Shown here: positions 17,282-25,603 of the stretch, piece after piece
How positions within the stretch are numbered: position 1 is the stretch's first letter
Layout: each line of letters starts with the position of its first letter
NCBI RefSeq assembly: GCF_001591825.1
Contig: NZ_BCVQ01000019.1
Span: 1 to 64,000 of the forward strand
Length of the DNA: 64,000 nucleotides
Direction of reading: 5' to 3'
From: Rossellomorea vietnamensis NBRC 101237
Lineage (GTDB): Bacteria > Bacillota > Bacilli > Bacillales > Bacillaceae_B
Position numbers and translations under genes: made by a program
Notes under the pieces: generated by a model
Database searches by the model: none
Told to the model about the DNA's origin: nothing
The model's input: only the letters and a program-made list of their open reading frames with translations

Positions 17282-17887
17282 ATGGGTGTGTTGAGAAAAG
17301 CAGTCATTTTAGGGTTGGCATCAACCATACAAGGTTTGGCTATGGCCGTGTTTTTGTTTCCCCACTTCATCCCTTCCGGTGGTGCAGCAAGTGTGAGTGT
17401 GCTATTAAACTATTTACTTCATGTCCCGTTTGCTGTTACTTTGTGGGTTATGAACGCGTGTTTACTGGGAGCAGCTGTGAAGTGGCTCGGGAAGGAAAAT
17501 GCCTTCTGGACCATGTATTGTGTAACAGTCACATCAGTGGTGGTGGATGCGGCAGATCCATTGATGACGGGTACTGTTTCATTTGTATTTGTGGATCTTC
17601 TCATTGGAAGCATCCTTTTTGGAATTGGCGTCGGAGTCCTATTCAGGATGGGTGCATCCTCCGGGGGCATGGACATTTTAGCCTTAATCATTTCCAAGCT
17701 GAAAGGATACTCACCCGGGAAGACGTTATTCGCCATTAATGGCAGTGTATTACTGTTAACAGGGATCGTAGTGGATCTGAAAATCATTCTATTCGCCATA
17801 GCGTGTCAATTCATCGCGACAAGAATCGTGGATACCATCAACAAGTTTGATATCAGGCGAAGCCTTCCACATATCGAAAATGTGTAA
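17282..17887 (+). CDS. YitT-family membrane protein, short (DUF161 only)
   Basis: 201 aa with five or six hydrophobic segments and the family pattern (FLFPHFIPSGGAASVSVLL, LLIGSILFGIGVGVLFRMG, SSGGMDILALI). The usual YitT proteins, such as the one at 29681, run about 280-300 aa with a cytosolic DUF2179 C-terminus; this one ends right after the membrane domain. It may be a natural short paralog. The TAA stop is the first part of a 45 bp perfect palindrome. Function unknown, perhaps small-molecule transport. Confidence 0.8.
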   Translation: MGVLRKAVILGLASTIQGLAMAVFLFPHFIPSGGAASVSVLLNYLLHVPFAVTLWVMNACLLGAAVKWLGKENAFWTMYCVTVTSVVVDAADPLMTGTVSFVFVDLLIGSILFGIGVGVLFRMGASSGGMDILALIISKLKGYSPGKTLFAINGSVLLLTGIVVDLKIILFAIACQFIATRIVDTINKFDIRRSLPHIENV

Positions 17888-17929
17888 ATGAAAGGTCCGT
17901 CCCTCTGTGAGGGACGGACCTTTCATTTA
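17885..17929. repeat. Perfect palindrome of paired GGTCCGTCCCT elements spanning two stop codons
   Basis: Two 21 bp arms, perfectly complementary, with a 3 nt TGT loop. The arms contain GGTCCGTCCCTC and GAGGGACGGACC. The left arm begins with the TAA of the YitT gene. The right arm ends with the TTA that is the stop of the convergent MBL gene. It could act as a bidirectional terminator, although no long T-run follows beyond TTTCATTT. Confidence 0.93.
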
Positions 17930-18703
17930 GGATATTTCTTTGATGATCGAATTGACGGTATGTGTAGGAGAATTTTCAAAGAAAGAGATGTATTGAAACA
18001 GTTTGTTTTTCGGCAGAAGGTTTTTCCGTATTTCTTTGGCTGATTTCCCCTCCTGATGAGCTTTCGTGACAGATTCCTGGAGGCGGATAAGGTAATCCCT
18101 TTTCTTTACCAGCAGCTTTCTACCGTGCTTCAGGTAGCCTTGATGAGAACAATACACCTCTTCAAAGGAATACGTCAGGACTTTGTTTATGGAACGAATC
18201 AGTTCTGGTACCGATTCGAACGAGAAATTAGATGTGGGAGAATGAAATAAATATAAATCTCCGGAGAAGCAAACCCCTTTTTCCTCATCGATCAGGACAA
18301 TATGATCTTCAGCATGCCCGGGAGTATAAACGATTTGAAAAGAATGGTGCTCGGTGTCAAATGTAGGCTCTTGAAGAGCCTTCGGATGAAACGAAGGGCG
18401 GTTATGCCAAAACATCGCCCGGTAGAAAGGCAATTTGGTACTATGATTGCACTTATCGATTCCCAGGGGGTGAATCCATTGTGGAAGGGAATAAAATCGT
18501 TCAATCCAAGCACTATTGCCGGTATGATCTTCATGGTGATGGGTGTGGATGACCCGCTTGATTGGAAGCTCTTTGAAAATGGTACGAACTTCGTTTTTCA
18601 TACTATAAGGCCCCGTGTCTACAAGAACGTCATCGACCTGAAAAATATAAACGGGCATTTTTTGACCAAAAGTTTGAACATTTAATTTGAAAGATTGTAT
18701 CAA
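17927..18703 (-). CDS. Metallo-beta-lactamase-fold hydrolase
   Basis: 258 aa. The metal-binding motif HTHHHEDHTGN is at about residue 54, a second His is in YTPGHAEDH, and an Asp is in CFSGDLYLF. Together these form a glyoxalase-II/MBL two-metal site. The start is TTG 18703 after AAGGAGT. The C-terminal half is helical. Converges on the short YitT gene with shared palindromic sequence. Substrate unknown; a thioester or phosphoester is typical of the fold. Confidence 0.87.
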   Translation of the reverse strand: MIQSFKLNVQTFGQKMPVYIFQVDDVLVDTGPYSMKNEVRTIFKELPIKRVIHTHHHEDHTGNSAWIERFYSLPQWIHPLGIDKCNHSTKLPFYRAMFWHNRPSFHPKALQEPTFDTEHHSFQIVYTPGHAEDHIVLIDEEKGVCFSGDLYLFHSPTSNFSFESVPELIRSINKVLTYSFEEVYCSHQGYLKHGRKLLVKKRDYLIRLQESVTKAHQEGKSAKEIRKNLLPKNKLFQYISFFENSPTHTVNSIIKEIS

Positions 18704-18786
18704 CGCAGTTACTCCTTACCAATTAGTGTTATAGTACAATATTCGAATAAAATGTGAAAATCCCTGCTTGTATCTACATCTTTTCC

Positions 18787-18798
18787 AGGGACGGACCT
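18787..18798 (-). repeat. GGTCCGTCCCT dispersed repeat, single copy
   Basis: AGGGACGGACCT on the plus strand, located between the MBL gene and the zinc-ribbon gene, which are divergently transcribed. Confidence 0.8.
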
Positions 18799-18875
18799 CA
18801 AATATCATCTATTACTCCCATGCTGAAAATGGTAAACTAGAGAAAAAGTAGTTGTTTGATATAGGGGGCAACGTT

Positions 18876-19172
18876 TTGCAGAAATGTAATGTATGTAGTA
18901 ATCAATTTAAGTGGAAAGAGATAGTGTTTTCAATTTGGGGTTCCTATAAACCGATTGAGTGCAGCCATTGTGGAAAGAGGCATACAATCAATTTTGTTTC
19001 AAAGTTCATTGTTTCCCTCCTTATTATCGTACCTGCTGTAGTATTCGGTTTATTAATCGCACCTGCCCAAGGGCTTTCAAAGCCGTTGACATTCGGCCTT
19101 ATCGTTCTCATGGCGTTTGTTATTTCACTTTTTCTTCCGTTATTTGTTAAATATGAATATAAGCAAAAATAA
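18876..19172 (+). CDS. CxxC-x20-CxxC zinc-ribbon membrane protein (TIGR04104-like)
   Basis: 98 aa from TTG 18876, 6 nt after AGGGGGC; the more upstream in-frame start lacks a site. CNVC is followed by exactly 20 residues and CSHC, the signature of the small TIGR04104 family. Two transmembrane helices follow (about 38-60 and 68-90). It is probably a membrane-anchored zinc ribbon facing the cytosol. Function unknown. It converges with glpQ-like across a shared terminator. Confidence 0.75.
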   Translation: MQKCNVCSNQFKWKEIVFSIWGSYKPIECSHCGKRHTINFVSKFIVSLLIIVPAVVFGLLIAPAQGLSKPLTFGLIVLMAFVISLFLPLFVKYEYKQK

Positions 19173-19176
19173 ATAG

Positions 19177-19204
19177 AGAGAGCTGCCTATCATGGCAGCT
19201 CTCT
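19177..19204. terminator. Bidirectional intrinsic terminator
   Basis: AGAGAGCTGCC / GGCAGCTCTCT, perfect 11 bp arms around TATCAT, between convergent genes. Confidence 0.85.
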
Positions 19205-19218
19205 TCTATAATCATTGA

Positions 19219-20112
19219 CTATTTCTTCTTCATTTCTTTTAACACTTCCTCTAACCGATCAGGATAGTTCGTAAACATTCCCGTCACTCCCCACTCAATC
19301 AACCTTTTCATATCTTCTTTTTCAAGGACAGTGTAAGGATGGATAAGAAGATCATGTTCCCGTACTTTTTCTACATATGCTTCATCGATTTTTTTATAAC
19401 TCATTCCAAGACCAACGGCGTATTCTTCATAATGGTCAAGCTCCTCGTCCGTGATGGTTGCATCCTTTTTATAATCAATTAACTGGACAAGAGGGATGTT
19501 TGCATTCATGTCATGAACTTTTTGAAGGCTTGCTTCACTAAAAGATTGGATGATCACTCTGCTGGATGGGCCGTTCTGTCTAGTCAGATTATATTCTTTC
19601 AATATCTTAAGTAATTTTTCCTCCATGCCGGGATATACGTCAGGTGACTTTGTTTCAATATAATAATGCTTGTCTTTTCCGAAATGTTGTATGACTTCTT
19701 CAAGAGTCTGTACTTTAAGGCCGTTATATTCTGACTTAGCCTTATCCGGATACATCCTATTGAACCATGAACCCGCATCCAATTCTTTGATTTGGTCCAA
19801 TGTATAATCCTTAACAAGTCCGGTCCCATTCGTTGTTCGATCAAGTGTTTCGTCATGCATGGCAATCAACTTGCCATCTTTCGTCATTTGGAGATCAAGT
19901 TCTATGTAGTCCCCGCCCATTTCGTCACCCAATTGATAGGATGGCAGCGTGTGTTCTGGGGCGTAACCTGATCCCCCTCTGTGTGCTATGTTCAGAAATT
20001 TGTTGTCATTCATCGGTGGGTGGCCTGATTGTGCAGAGGCAGTCTGAACCGTACCGGCCCCGATTCCAATCATTGCTGCTGATAAACAAATATTTCTAAC
20101 CAGTGTATTCAT
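19219..20112 (-). CDS. glpQ: Secreted glycerophosphodiester phosphodiesterase
   Basis: 297 aa from ATG 20112 ([10 protein letters not shown]), behind AGAAGGGA; the first in-frame ATG is ten codons earlier. An N-terminal signal peptide ends near TASAQS. The catalytic motifs are [12 protein letters not shown] (about residue 43), [21 protein letters not shown] and YIETKSP, typical of GDPD/GlpQ enzymes. It hydrolyses glycerophosphodiesters outside the membrane, releasing glycerol-3-phosphate, possibly from teichoic acid or deacylated lipids. Pho-type regulation is known for relatives, but no clear box was seen here. Confidence 0.9.
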   Translation of the reverse strand: MNTLVRNICLSAAMIGIGAGTVQTASAQSGHPPMNDNKFLNIAHRGGSGYAPEHTLPSYQLGDEMGGDYIELDLQMTKDGKLIAMHDETLDRTTNGTGLVKDYTLDQIKELDAGSWFNRMYPDKAKSEYNGLKVQTLEEVIQHFGKDKHYYIETKSPDVYPGMEEKLLKILKEYNLTRQNGPSSRVIIQSFSEASLQKVHDMNANIPLVQLIDYKKDATITDEELDHYEEYAVGLGMSYKKIDEAYVEKVREHDLLIHPYTVLEKEDMKRLIEWGVTGMFTNYPDRLEEVLKEMKKK

Positions 20113-20310
20113 TTTATCTTTTCCCTTCTGATATAAGCTCATCTAAAGGATATAAAATGAATGTGAATGGAAATGGAGAAGAATGAAAAGGGTATGTGAA
20201 GATTATATGAATGGAATATGACAGCTGAGGCGAAAGACGTATGTCCAAAGATGCCAGAATAATTTACAACATTAGGAAAACACTATAACAAAAAGAAAAG
20301 GAGCCGTCAG

Positions 20311-21312
20311 ATGGAGCAACAGGATATCAGATTGACTACATCAGAAATCTCCGCTTTATGGACGACGTACATTAAATCCTCGGCACTGAATTGTTTTTAT
20401 ACGCACTTTCTTACGTACCTGAGAGATGAGAGTATTATTTCCCTCATTGAAGACAGCTTGAAAACCAATGTTGAAATAATGAGGGAAATCGAGAATCTAT
20501 GTGTTTCGGAGGGATTCCCCATTCCCACAGGTTTCACGGAAAAGGATGTGGATACGTCTGCGCCGCCTCTATACACGGATATATTTGTACTCAGCTTTGT
20601 TTATCGGGGAGGACAGGTTACAAGCAGCCACTTTACGACCATCTTAAGCTCAGTTGCCCGTTCCGATGTGTATGACTTTTTCGAAAAGTGCTTGACGAAA
20701 GCTCTCTCCCTGTATAAACGATCACTTCAACTGATGTTGGAAAAGGGGATCTATGATCGTCCGCCAAAGATAAATTATCCCAAGTCCATTGAATATATTG
20801 ACCATCAGCCTTCTTTATTAGAAAGCTGGCTAGGGGAAACAAGACCTCTTAATGCATTGGAACTAAGCGAATTATTCTTTGTGATTGAGCGGAATTGTAT
20901 TGGCATCATATTATTGAAGGGGTTCATCCAAACGTCCAGAGACAAAGAAGTAAAAGAGTATCTTAAAAAAGGGAAAAAACTAAGTGAAAAGCAAATTTCA
21001 ACATTCAATAACGTACTAGTAAAAGATGACGCGTTTCCCACTTATCCTGTCTCTATGGAAGTGACAGACTCCACTATCGCGCCGTTTTCGGAAAAACTAA
21101 TGTTGTTTTTCATTTCATCTTCCAATTCAGTCGGCCTTTCTACATTGTGTCATGCCATCACGATGTCGACGAGAAAGGACTTATCCGTTCATTACATGCT
21201 GTTTGTGACCGAAATCATGAAATATGGGGCGACGGGTCTCAAGCTTTTAATTGAGCGGGGGTGGATGGAGCAGCCACCACAGCAGGATGACCGGAAAGAC
21301 TTGAGTAAATAA
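20311..21312 (+). CDS. DUF3231 family protein (tandem helical bundles)
   Basis: 333 aa made of two homologous halves of about 165 aa. Each starts with a segment such as LTTSEISALW or LNALELSELFFVI and is predicted to be a four-helix, ferritin-like/CotF-like bundle. A paired signature is ENLCVSEGFPIPTGFTEKDV in the first half and the degenerate VLVKDDAFPTYPVS in the second. The ATG follows AAAAGGAG. This family is common in spore-forming Bacillaceae and suspected to be spore-associated. Function unproven. Confidence 0.82.
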   Translation: MEQQDIRLTTSEISALWTTYIKSSALNCFYTHFLTYLRDESIISLIEDSLKTNVEIMREIENLCVSEGFPIPTGFTEKDVDTSAPPLYTDIFVLSFVYRGGQVTSSHFTTILSSVARSDVYDFFEKCLTKALSLYKRSLQLMLEKGIYDRPPKINYPKSIEYIDHQPSLLESWLGETRPLNALELSELFFVIERNCIGIILLKGFIQTSRDKEVKEYLKKGKKLSEKQISTFNNVLVKDDAFPTYPVSMEVTDSTIAPFSEKLMLFFISSSNSVGLSTLCHAITMSTRKDLSVHYMLFVTEIMKYGATGLKLLIERGWMEQPPQQDDRKDLSK

Positions 21313-21569
21313 GGGCCACCGGTAACCCTTCATTCATCACAAAATGTTCGGAATTTCTTTTGTTTCTATATGACAAAGAACGTCTGGATAGGATAGAATA
21401 TAAGAAACATTAAGGTAAGGCTTCAAAAGCGTTGAGAGTATCATGTGATTCGATTGGGAAATACGGTTTTCCTATTAGAGAGAATGTAAGAAGAGGAAGA
21501 CGGTGCTTGATCGATTACCTGATTCATTCCAGGTTTTTGGTAGGTTGTGCTGTTTATAAGGAGAAATGG

Positions 21570-22364
21570 ATGCTAGAATACAACGTACATCAGGGAGTCG
21601 GCAGAGAGTATGTGGTTTTCCTTCATGGAATCGGAGGAACCTCAAGTATCTTCTGCAAACAAATGGAAACCTTTAAAAAACATTATAACGTCGTGACGGT
21701 TCACTTGCCTGGTCATGGGAATTCACCAGGAGTTGATAGTTATAATGAGCCGTTCACAATCAATTTAATTGTTCGTGAGATCGTAAAAGTTCTGGATGAA
21801 ATTGGGGTTCGACAAGCTCATTTTATCGGGATATCTCTTGGTTCAGTGGTTATTCATGAATTGATGCAACAAGTTCCAGATAGGGTGCAAACGGCTGTTC
21901 TTGGAGGCTGCATCACTCGTTTTAATTTATTATCAAACACATTGCTGCAGGCGGGACATGCGATTAAAGGCATGATTCCATTCATGTGGTTATATAAATT
22001 ATTCGCATACGTCATGATGCCCAAAAGAAATCATAGAATTTCAAGAAAGTTATTTATTCGAGAAGCAAAGAAAATGAAACGGAAAGATTTTCTTGGGTGG
22101 TACCAGCTTACTCCGTATGTGAAATCGACCTATGCATCTGTACAGGAAAGGGCCTCACATATCCCCAAACTGTACATTACAGGAAAAGAAGATCATTTGT
22201 TTGTCCGTTCACTTGATGAAGATACAAAAGGAGATCCTTCAGCTTTGAAGGTATTCCTTGACGGTTGCGGACATGTCTGCAATGTTGAAAGGCCGACTGA
22301 ATTTAATCGGCTGGCGCTTGATTTTATTCATAATAAACAGGTCCTTCTGCAGAAGGTTCAATAA
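21570..22364 (+). CDS. Alpha/beta-fold hydrolase
   Basis: 264 aa from ATG 21570 (MLEYNVHQG), which lies 6 nt after AAGGAG; the 46 codons upstream in frame have non-coding character. Motifs: VVFLHGIGGTS (oxyanion), GHGNSPG, nucleophile GISLGSV (about residue 91), and a likely His in GCGHVCNVERP. It is cytosolic and may act on esters or lactones. Monocistronic, with a strong terminator. Confidence 0.85.
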   Translation: MLEYNVHQGVGREYVVFLHGIGGTSSIFCKQMETFKKHYNVVTVHLPGHGNSPGVDSYNEPFTINLIVREIVKVLDEIGVRQAHFIGISLGSVVIHELMQQVPDRVQTAVLGGCITRFNLLSNTLLQAGHAIKGMIPFMWLYKLFAYVMMPKRNHRISRKLFIREAKKMKRKDFLGWYQLTPYVKSTYASVQERASHIPKLYITGKEDHLFVRSLDEDTKGDPSALKVFLDGCGHVCNVERPTEFNRLALDFIHNKQVLLQKVQ

Positions 22365-22369
22365 TTTGC

Positions 22370-22404
22370 ATCTCCCATTTCATAATCGAAATGGGAGATT
22401 TTTT
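22370..22404 (+). terminator. Intrinsic terminator
   Basis: ATCTCCCATTT / AAATGGGAGAT arms with CATAATCG loop, then TTTTTT. Confidence 0.92.
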
Positions 22405-22470
22405 GTTCCTTTTTTTGGAATAGGATAAGTTGATGGAATAGACATACCGAATGCTGGGTAATAGGGTTGA

Positions 22471-22553
22471 AAGGTCCGTCCCTTAAGAAGGGCTTATAAA
22501 AGGCGTTAGATCAGGAAAGTAAGGGGTAAAATCAAGGTCCGTCCCTTTAAAGG
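22471..22553 (+). repeat. Two direct copies of the GGTCCGTCCCT repeat
   Basis: AAGGTCCGTCCCTT at 22471-22484 and AAGGTCCGTCCCTTTAAAGG at 22534-22553, same orientation, 63 bp apart. The second is immediately upstream of the YwaF-like gene, so it could influence its leader. The following 90 bp contain almost no C on the plus strand. Confidence 0.85.
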
Positions 22554-22563
22554 AAATGGAGGC

Positions 22564-23343
22564 GTGTTGGGAGAATATAGTATAGATGGGTGTAGGTTGG
22601 GGGGATTTGAGGTTTTGATTCGTGAGGTTTTGAATTTCAGGTATGAGGAGTATCCGTTTGAGTTGTTTTCAGGTTCTCATTTGGCAGCGATCATTTTTTC
22701 TGTAGGATGCATGGCGGGCTTATTTATCTTTAGAAATCGTCTAGAGGGCATGGCGAAGAGTTGGTTGAAATGGTTGCTGGTTATTTTGCTCGTATTAAGC
22801 GAAGTGTCTTTCCAGTTTTGGTATGGTTTGAATGATCAGTGGGATGTAACGATAAATTTACCTTTTCAATTATGCTCTTTATCTTTATATCTTTGTACCA
22901 TTATGCTTATCAGCAACAATTATAGAATATTTGAAATTAGTTTTTTTTCCAGTATGTCAGGGGCATTTATTGCCATTATCACCCCTGAATTATTTTTTGG
23001 ATTTCCCCATTTTCGGTATTTTCAATTCTTTCTCGCCCATTTGTCTATTGTTCTATCATGTTTGTACATGGTTTGGATAGAAGGGTACAGATTGACATTC
23101 GGGTCCCTGATGAGGGCGTTTGCAGCATTGAATGGAATCGCAGTCATAGCGTATGCAGTTAACAAAGTGGTTGGAGCTAATTACATGTTTCTCATGCATA
23201 AACCGTATAACGCAAGCCCGATCGATTATTTAGGGGAGTATCCCTGGTATCTCCTTTCACTCGAAGGGGTGAGTCTTTTATTATTTTTACTTCTTTATGC
23301 TCCTTTTTATCTTTTTAAAAAGAATCGGAAGAGTGAAAGGTAA
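22564..23343 (+). CDS. TIGR02206/YwaF-like integral membrane protein
   Basis: About 259 aa. Seven to eight hydrophobic segments and the family-typical stretches FELFSGSHL, INLPFQLCSLSLY, GAFIAIITPEL and NYMFLMHKPYNASPIDYLG. These identify the YwaF/TIGR02206 family of unknown function. The true start is uncertain. GTG 22564 and TTG 22567 lie beside GGAGG. A TTG near 22616 behind GGGGGGAT would remove a poorly conserved 17-residue lead. The first 90 bp are extremely C-poor (3 C). It may begin the operon that continues with the PlsY-like gene 62 bp later. Confidence 0.78.
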   Translation: MLGEYSIDGCRLGGFEVLIREVLNFRYEEYPFELFSGSHLAAIIFSVGCMAGLFIFRNRLEGMAKSWLKWLLVILLVLSEVSFQFWYGLNDQWDVTINLPFQLCSLSLYLCTIMLISNNYRIFEISFFSSMSGAFIAIITPELFFGFPHFRYFQFFLAHLSIVLSCLYMVWIEGYRLTFGSLMRAFAALNGIAVIAYAVNKVVGANYMFLMHKPYNASPIDYLGEYPWYLLSLEGVSLLLFLLLYAPFYLFKKNRKSER

Positions 23344-23405
23344 TTAGATGAAACTTTCCTTTGTCTTCATTCGTCTATTAACATATAAAGCAGGGAGCAG
23401 GTTTG

Positions 23406-23981
23406 ATGAGTCAACTAATTATCTTAAGTGTGGTCGTTTTGGTTTCTTACGGTTTGGGAAGCATCACAGGCGCTTATTATGTAGTGAGATGGTTTACTGG
23501 TAAGGATATTCGTAAGATCGGAAGCGGCAACGTAGGTGCAACGAATGCAGGCAGAGTGGCAGGGAAGAAAGGGTTTTTACTGACTCTCCTTATAGACGCA
23601 GGTAAAGTCTTAGTGGCACTTTCCTTCACGTCGATACTGACGGATGGGGAGGGCTATTTAATCATAAGCTCGTTATCGATCATGATTGGACACCTGTTTC
23701 CCCTTCAACTCGGATTTCACGGAGGAAAGGGGGTTGTAGCCTATTTGGCTTCAGCATTATTTCTCTGTCCGTTAAGTATTGGTGTTTTCGCTATGATGAT
23801 GGGCGGATCATACCTCATCACTAGGAGATACACATTCTCAGGTTTTCTTTCAATGGGTACCATCCCGCTGACTGCCTTTGTGATTGAAGGTTCATTCACA
23901 AAATCTATAGGCCTCGGGGCTTTATTTATAATTGTCCTATTGTTCCATAACCGATCATTTCATCATTCAGTCGAAACATAG
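23406..23981 (+). CDS. PlsY-like glycerol-3-phosphate acyltransferase paralog
   Basis: 191 aa from ATG 23406, after GGGAG. Multi-spanning membrane protein with the three PlsY motifs: GSGNVGATNAGR (about residue 38), LGFHGGKGVVAY (about residue 100) and a C-terminal HNRSFH basic motif. PlsY transfers acyl from acyl-phosphate to glycerol-3-phosphate, the first step of phospholipid synthesis. Here it sits 11 bp from a GNAT-aminotransferase fusion rather than with parE or housekeeping genes. A specialised acyl acceptor is therefore plausible, though this is inference. Confidence 0.85.
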   Translation: MSQLIILSVVVLVSYGLGSITGAYYVVRWFTGKDIRKIGSGNVGATNAGRVAGKKGFLLTLLIDAGKVLVALSFTSILTDGEGYLIISSLSIMIGHLFPLQLGFHGGKGVVAYLASALFLCPLSIGVFAMMMGGSYLITRRYTFSGFLSMGTIPLTAFVIEGSFTKSIGLGALFIIVLLFHNRSFHHSVET

Positions 23982-23992
23982 GAGGTACGAGA

Positions 23993-25603
23993 ATGAATAA
24001 TGATACTCTACAATATAAAATTGCATGCGAAGCGAATGAATTTCAACAAATATACGCATTAAATTATCAAACGTTCGTGGAAGAAATCCCTCAGCACGAA
24101 GAAAATGATACTTGTATGTTGGTGGATAAATTTCACGATGAGAATACATATGTGATTGCAAAAGCTGATGAGGAAGTCGTCGGGATGATTGCCGTAAGGT
24201 CGAAACGGCCCTTTTCGTTGGATCAAAAGCTGGGCAATTTGGATGAGTATCTATCTGATCAGGCCGTCCCTTGTGAAGTCAGGCTCCTTTCAGTTAAGGA
24301 AGAGTATAGAAGTACAAGGGTCTTTTATCAATTATGTGACCGCCTCGTGTCCTATTGTTTGGAGCAGGGCTTCACTTTGGCACTGATTTCCGGCACGGTG
24401 CGCCAGCTTAAACTTTATAAGCGGATCGGCTTTCTTCCGTTTGCTGAACTTGTGGGAGAAGAGGAAGCAAGGTTTCAACCTATGTACCTGACACGTGACA
24501 GCTTCGAGAATTCAACAAAAGCATTTCAGCGCTTGATGAACCGTAAAACCGGTGGACTAAGAACCCGGTCTTTCCTGCCAGGTCCAGTACCGCGGCATTC
24601 AAAAGTGGAGGCTGCATTCAAGAGGGACCCAACTTCTCATAGAAGCAGCTCCTTTCTTCACGAAATGGAAGTAGTAAGAAAGAGTTTACGTGATATGACG
24701 TGTGCGAATCATGTACAGGTGGCAGTGGGAACGGGAACGTTAGCGAATGATATGGTGGCAGCTCAGTTGAAAAGGATTCCGGGAAAAGGTTTGATTCTTT
24801 CAAATGGAGAATTTGGCAGCAGATTGATGGATCATGGTAAACGATTCGATTTATCCTATCACACACTCGAAAAGGAGTGGAATGAACACATAACGATGGA
24901 AGAAATCGAAACCGTCCTTCAATGTGATCCCGATATAAAATGGCTTTGGACGGTTCATTGCGAGACATCAACAGGTTATTTATTTAATATAGAAGAAATT
25001 CTTTCACTCTGTCAAAAATACAATGTAGAACTTTGTATCGATGCCTGCAGTTCAGTCGGAACGATTCCAGTCGATTTTAATAACGTGTTTCTCGCCACCT
25101 CGGTCAGCGGAAAAGGACTTGGCTCGTATCCGGGACTCGCCCTGATTTTTCACCGTGAAATAATCGAACCAAATGATTCAATTCCCAGATATCTGGATGT
25201 GGGTATGTATGCTTTGAATGGAAGTGTTCCTTATACGCATTCTTCAAATCTACTGGTCGCTTTAAAAGAAGCCCTCCAGTTGATTGACTATCCTGGCATG
25301 TTTAACACTTCTCAAGCTGTAAGGCGATTGTTGATCGATGGAGGCTTTCAAATTCTCGGGGGTGAAGATTATACCCCCGGTGTGATTACCATTGCACTAA
25401 ATAGGGAACAGTGTAGTAGACAATTCGGCGATGCCTGCAAAAGGAGGGGTATCTTATTAAGTTATGAAAGTGAATATTTGATCAAAAGGAATTGGGTGCA
25501 GGTGGCACTCATGGGTGAACACAATGAACGAGAGGTTTTGAATGCCATGACAATGCTCATCAGAGAATATAACAGTATGATCGGAACAAAGGTAGTGAAA
25601 TGA
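23993..25603 (+). CDS. GNAT-type N-acyltransferase fused to a class V aminotransferase
   Basis: 536 aa. Residues 1 to about 180 form a GNAT-like domain (IYALNYQTFVEEIPQHEE, VGMIAVRSKRPFSL, EVRLLSVKEEYR, LYKRIGFLPFAE). It resembles long-chain N-acyl transferases of the FeeM/PEP-CTERM-associated type. Residues about 200-536 form a PLP class V aminotransferase (VAVGTGTLANDMVAAQ, WTVHCETSTG, CIDACSSVGTIPVD), with the PLP lysine in SVSGKGLGSYPG, about residue 373. The stop overlaps the next ATG (ATGA, 25600-25603). The combination suggests making an amine and acylating it, perhaps for a lipid. I know no characterised homolog. Confidence 0.85.
   Translation: MNNDTLQYKIACEANEFQQIYALNYQTFVEEIPQHEENDTCMLVDKFHDENTYVIAKADEEVVGMIAVRSKRPFSLDQKLGNLDEYLSDQAVPCEVRLLSVKEEYRSTRVFYQLCDRLVSYCLEQGFTLALISGTVRQLKLYKRIGFLPFAELVGEEEARFQPMYLTRDSFENSTKAFQRLMNRKTGGLRTRSFLPGPVPRHSKVEAAFKRDPTSHRSSSFLHEMEVVRKSLRDMTCANHVQVAVGTGTLANDMVAAQLKRIPGKGLILSNGEFGSRLMDHGKRFDLSYHTLEKEWNEHITMEEIETVLQCDPDIKWLWTVHCETSTGYLFNIEEILSLCQKYNVELCIDACSSVGTIPVDFNNVFLATSVSGKGLGSYPGLALIFHREIIEPNDSIPRYLDVGMYALNGSVPYTHSSNLLVALKEALQLIDYPGMFNTSQAVRRLLIDGGFQILGGEDYTPGVITIALNREQCSRQFGDACKRRGILLSYESEYLIKRNWVQVALMGEHNEREVLNAMTMLIREYNSMIGTKVVK

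Noticed and set aside
17419-17799. 126 aa minus-strand frame opposite the short YitT gene
   Set aside because: Antisense shadow of a membrane protein gene; no start context.
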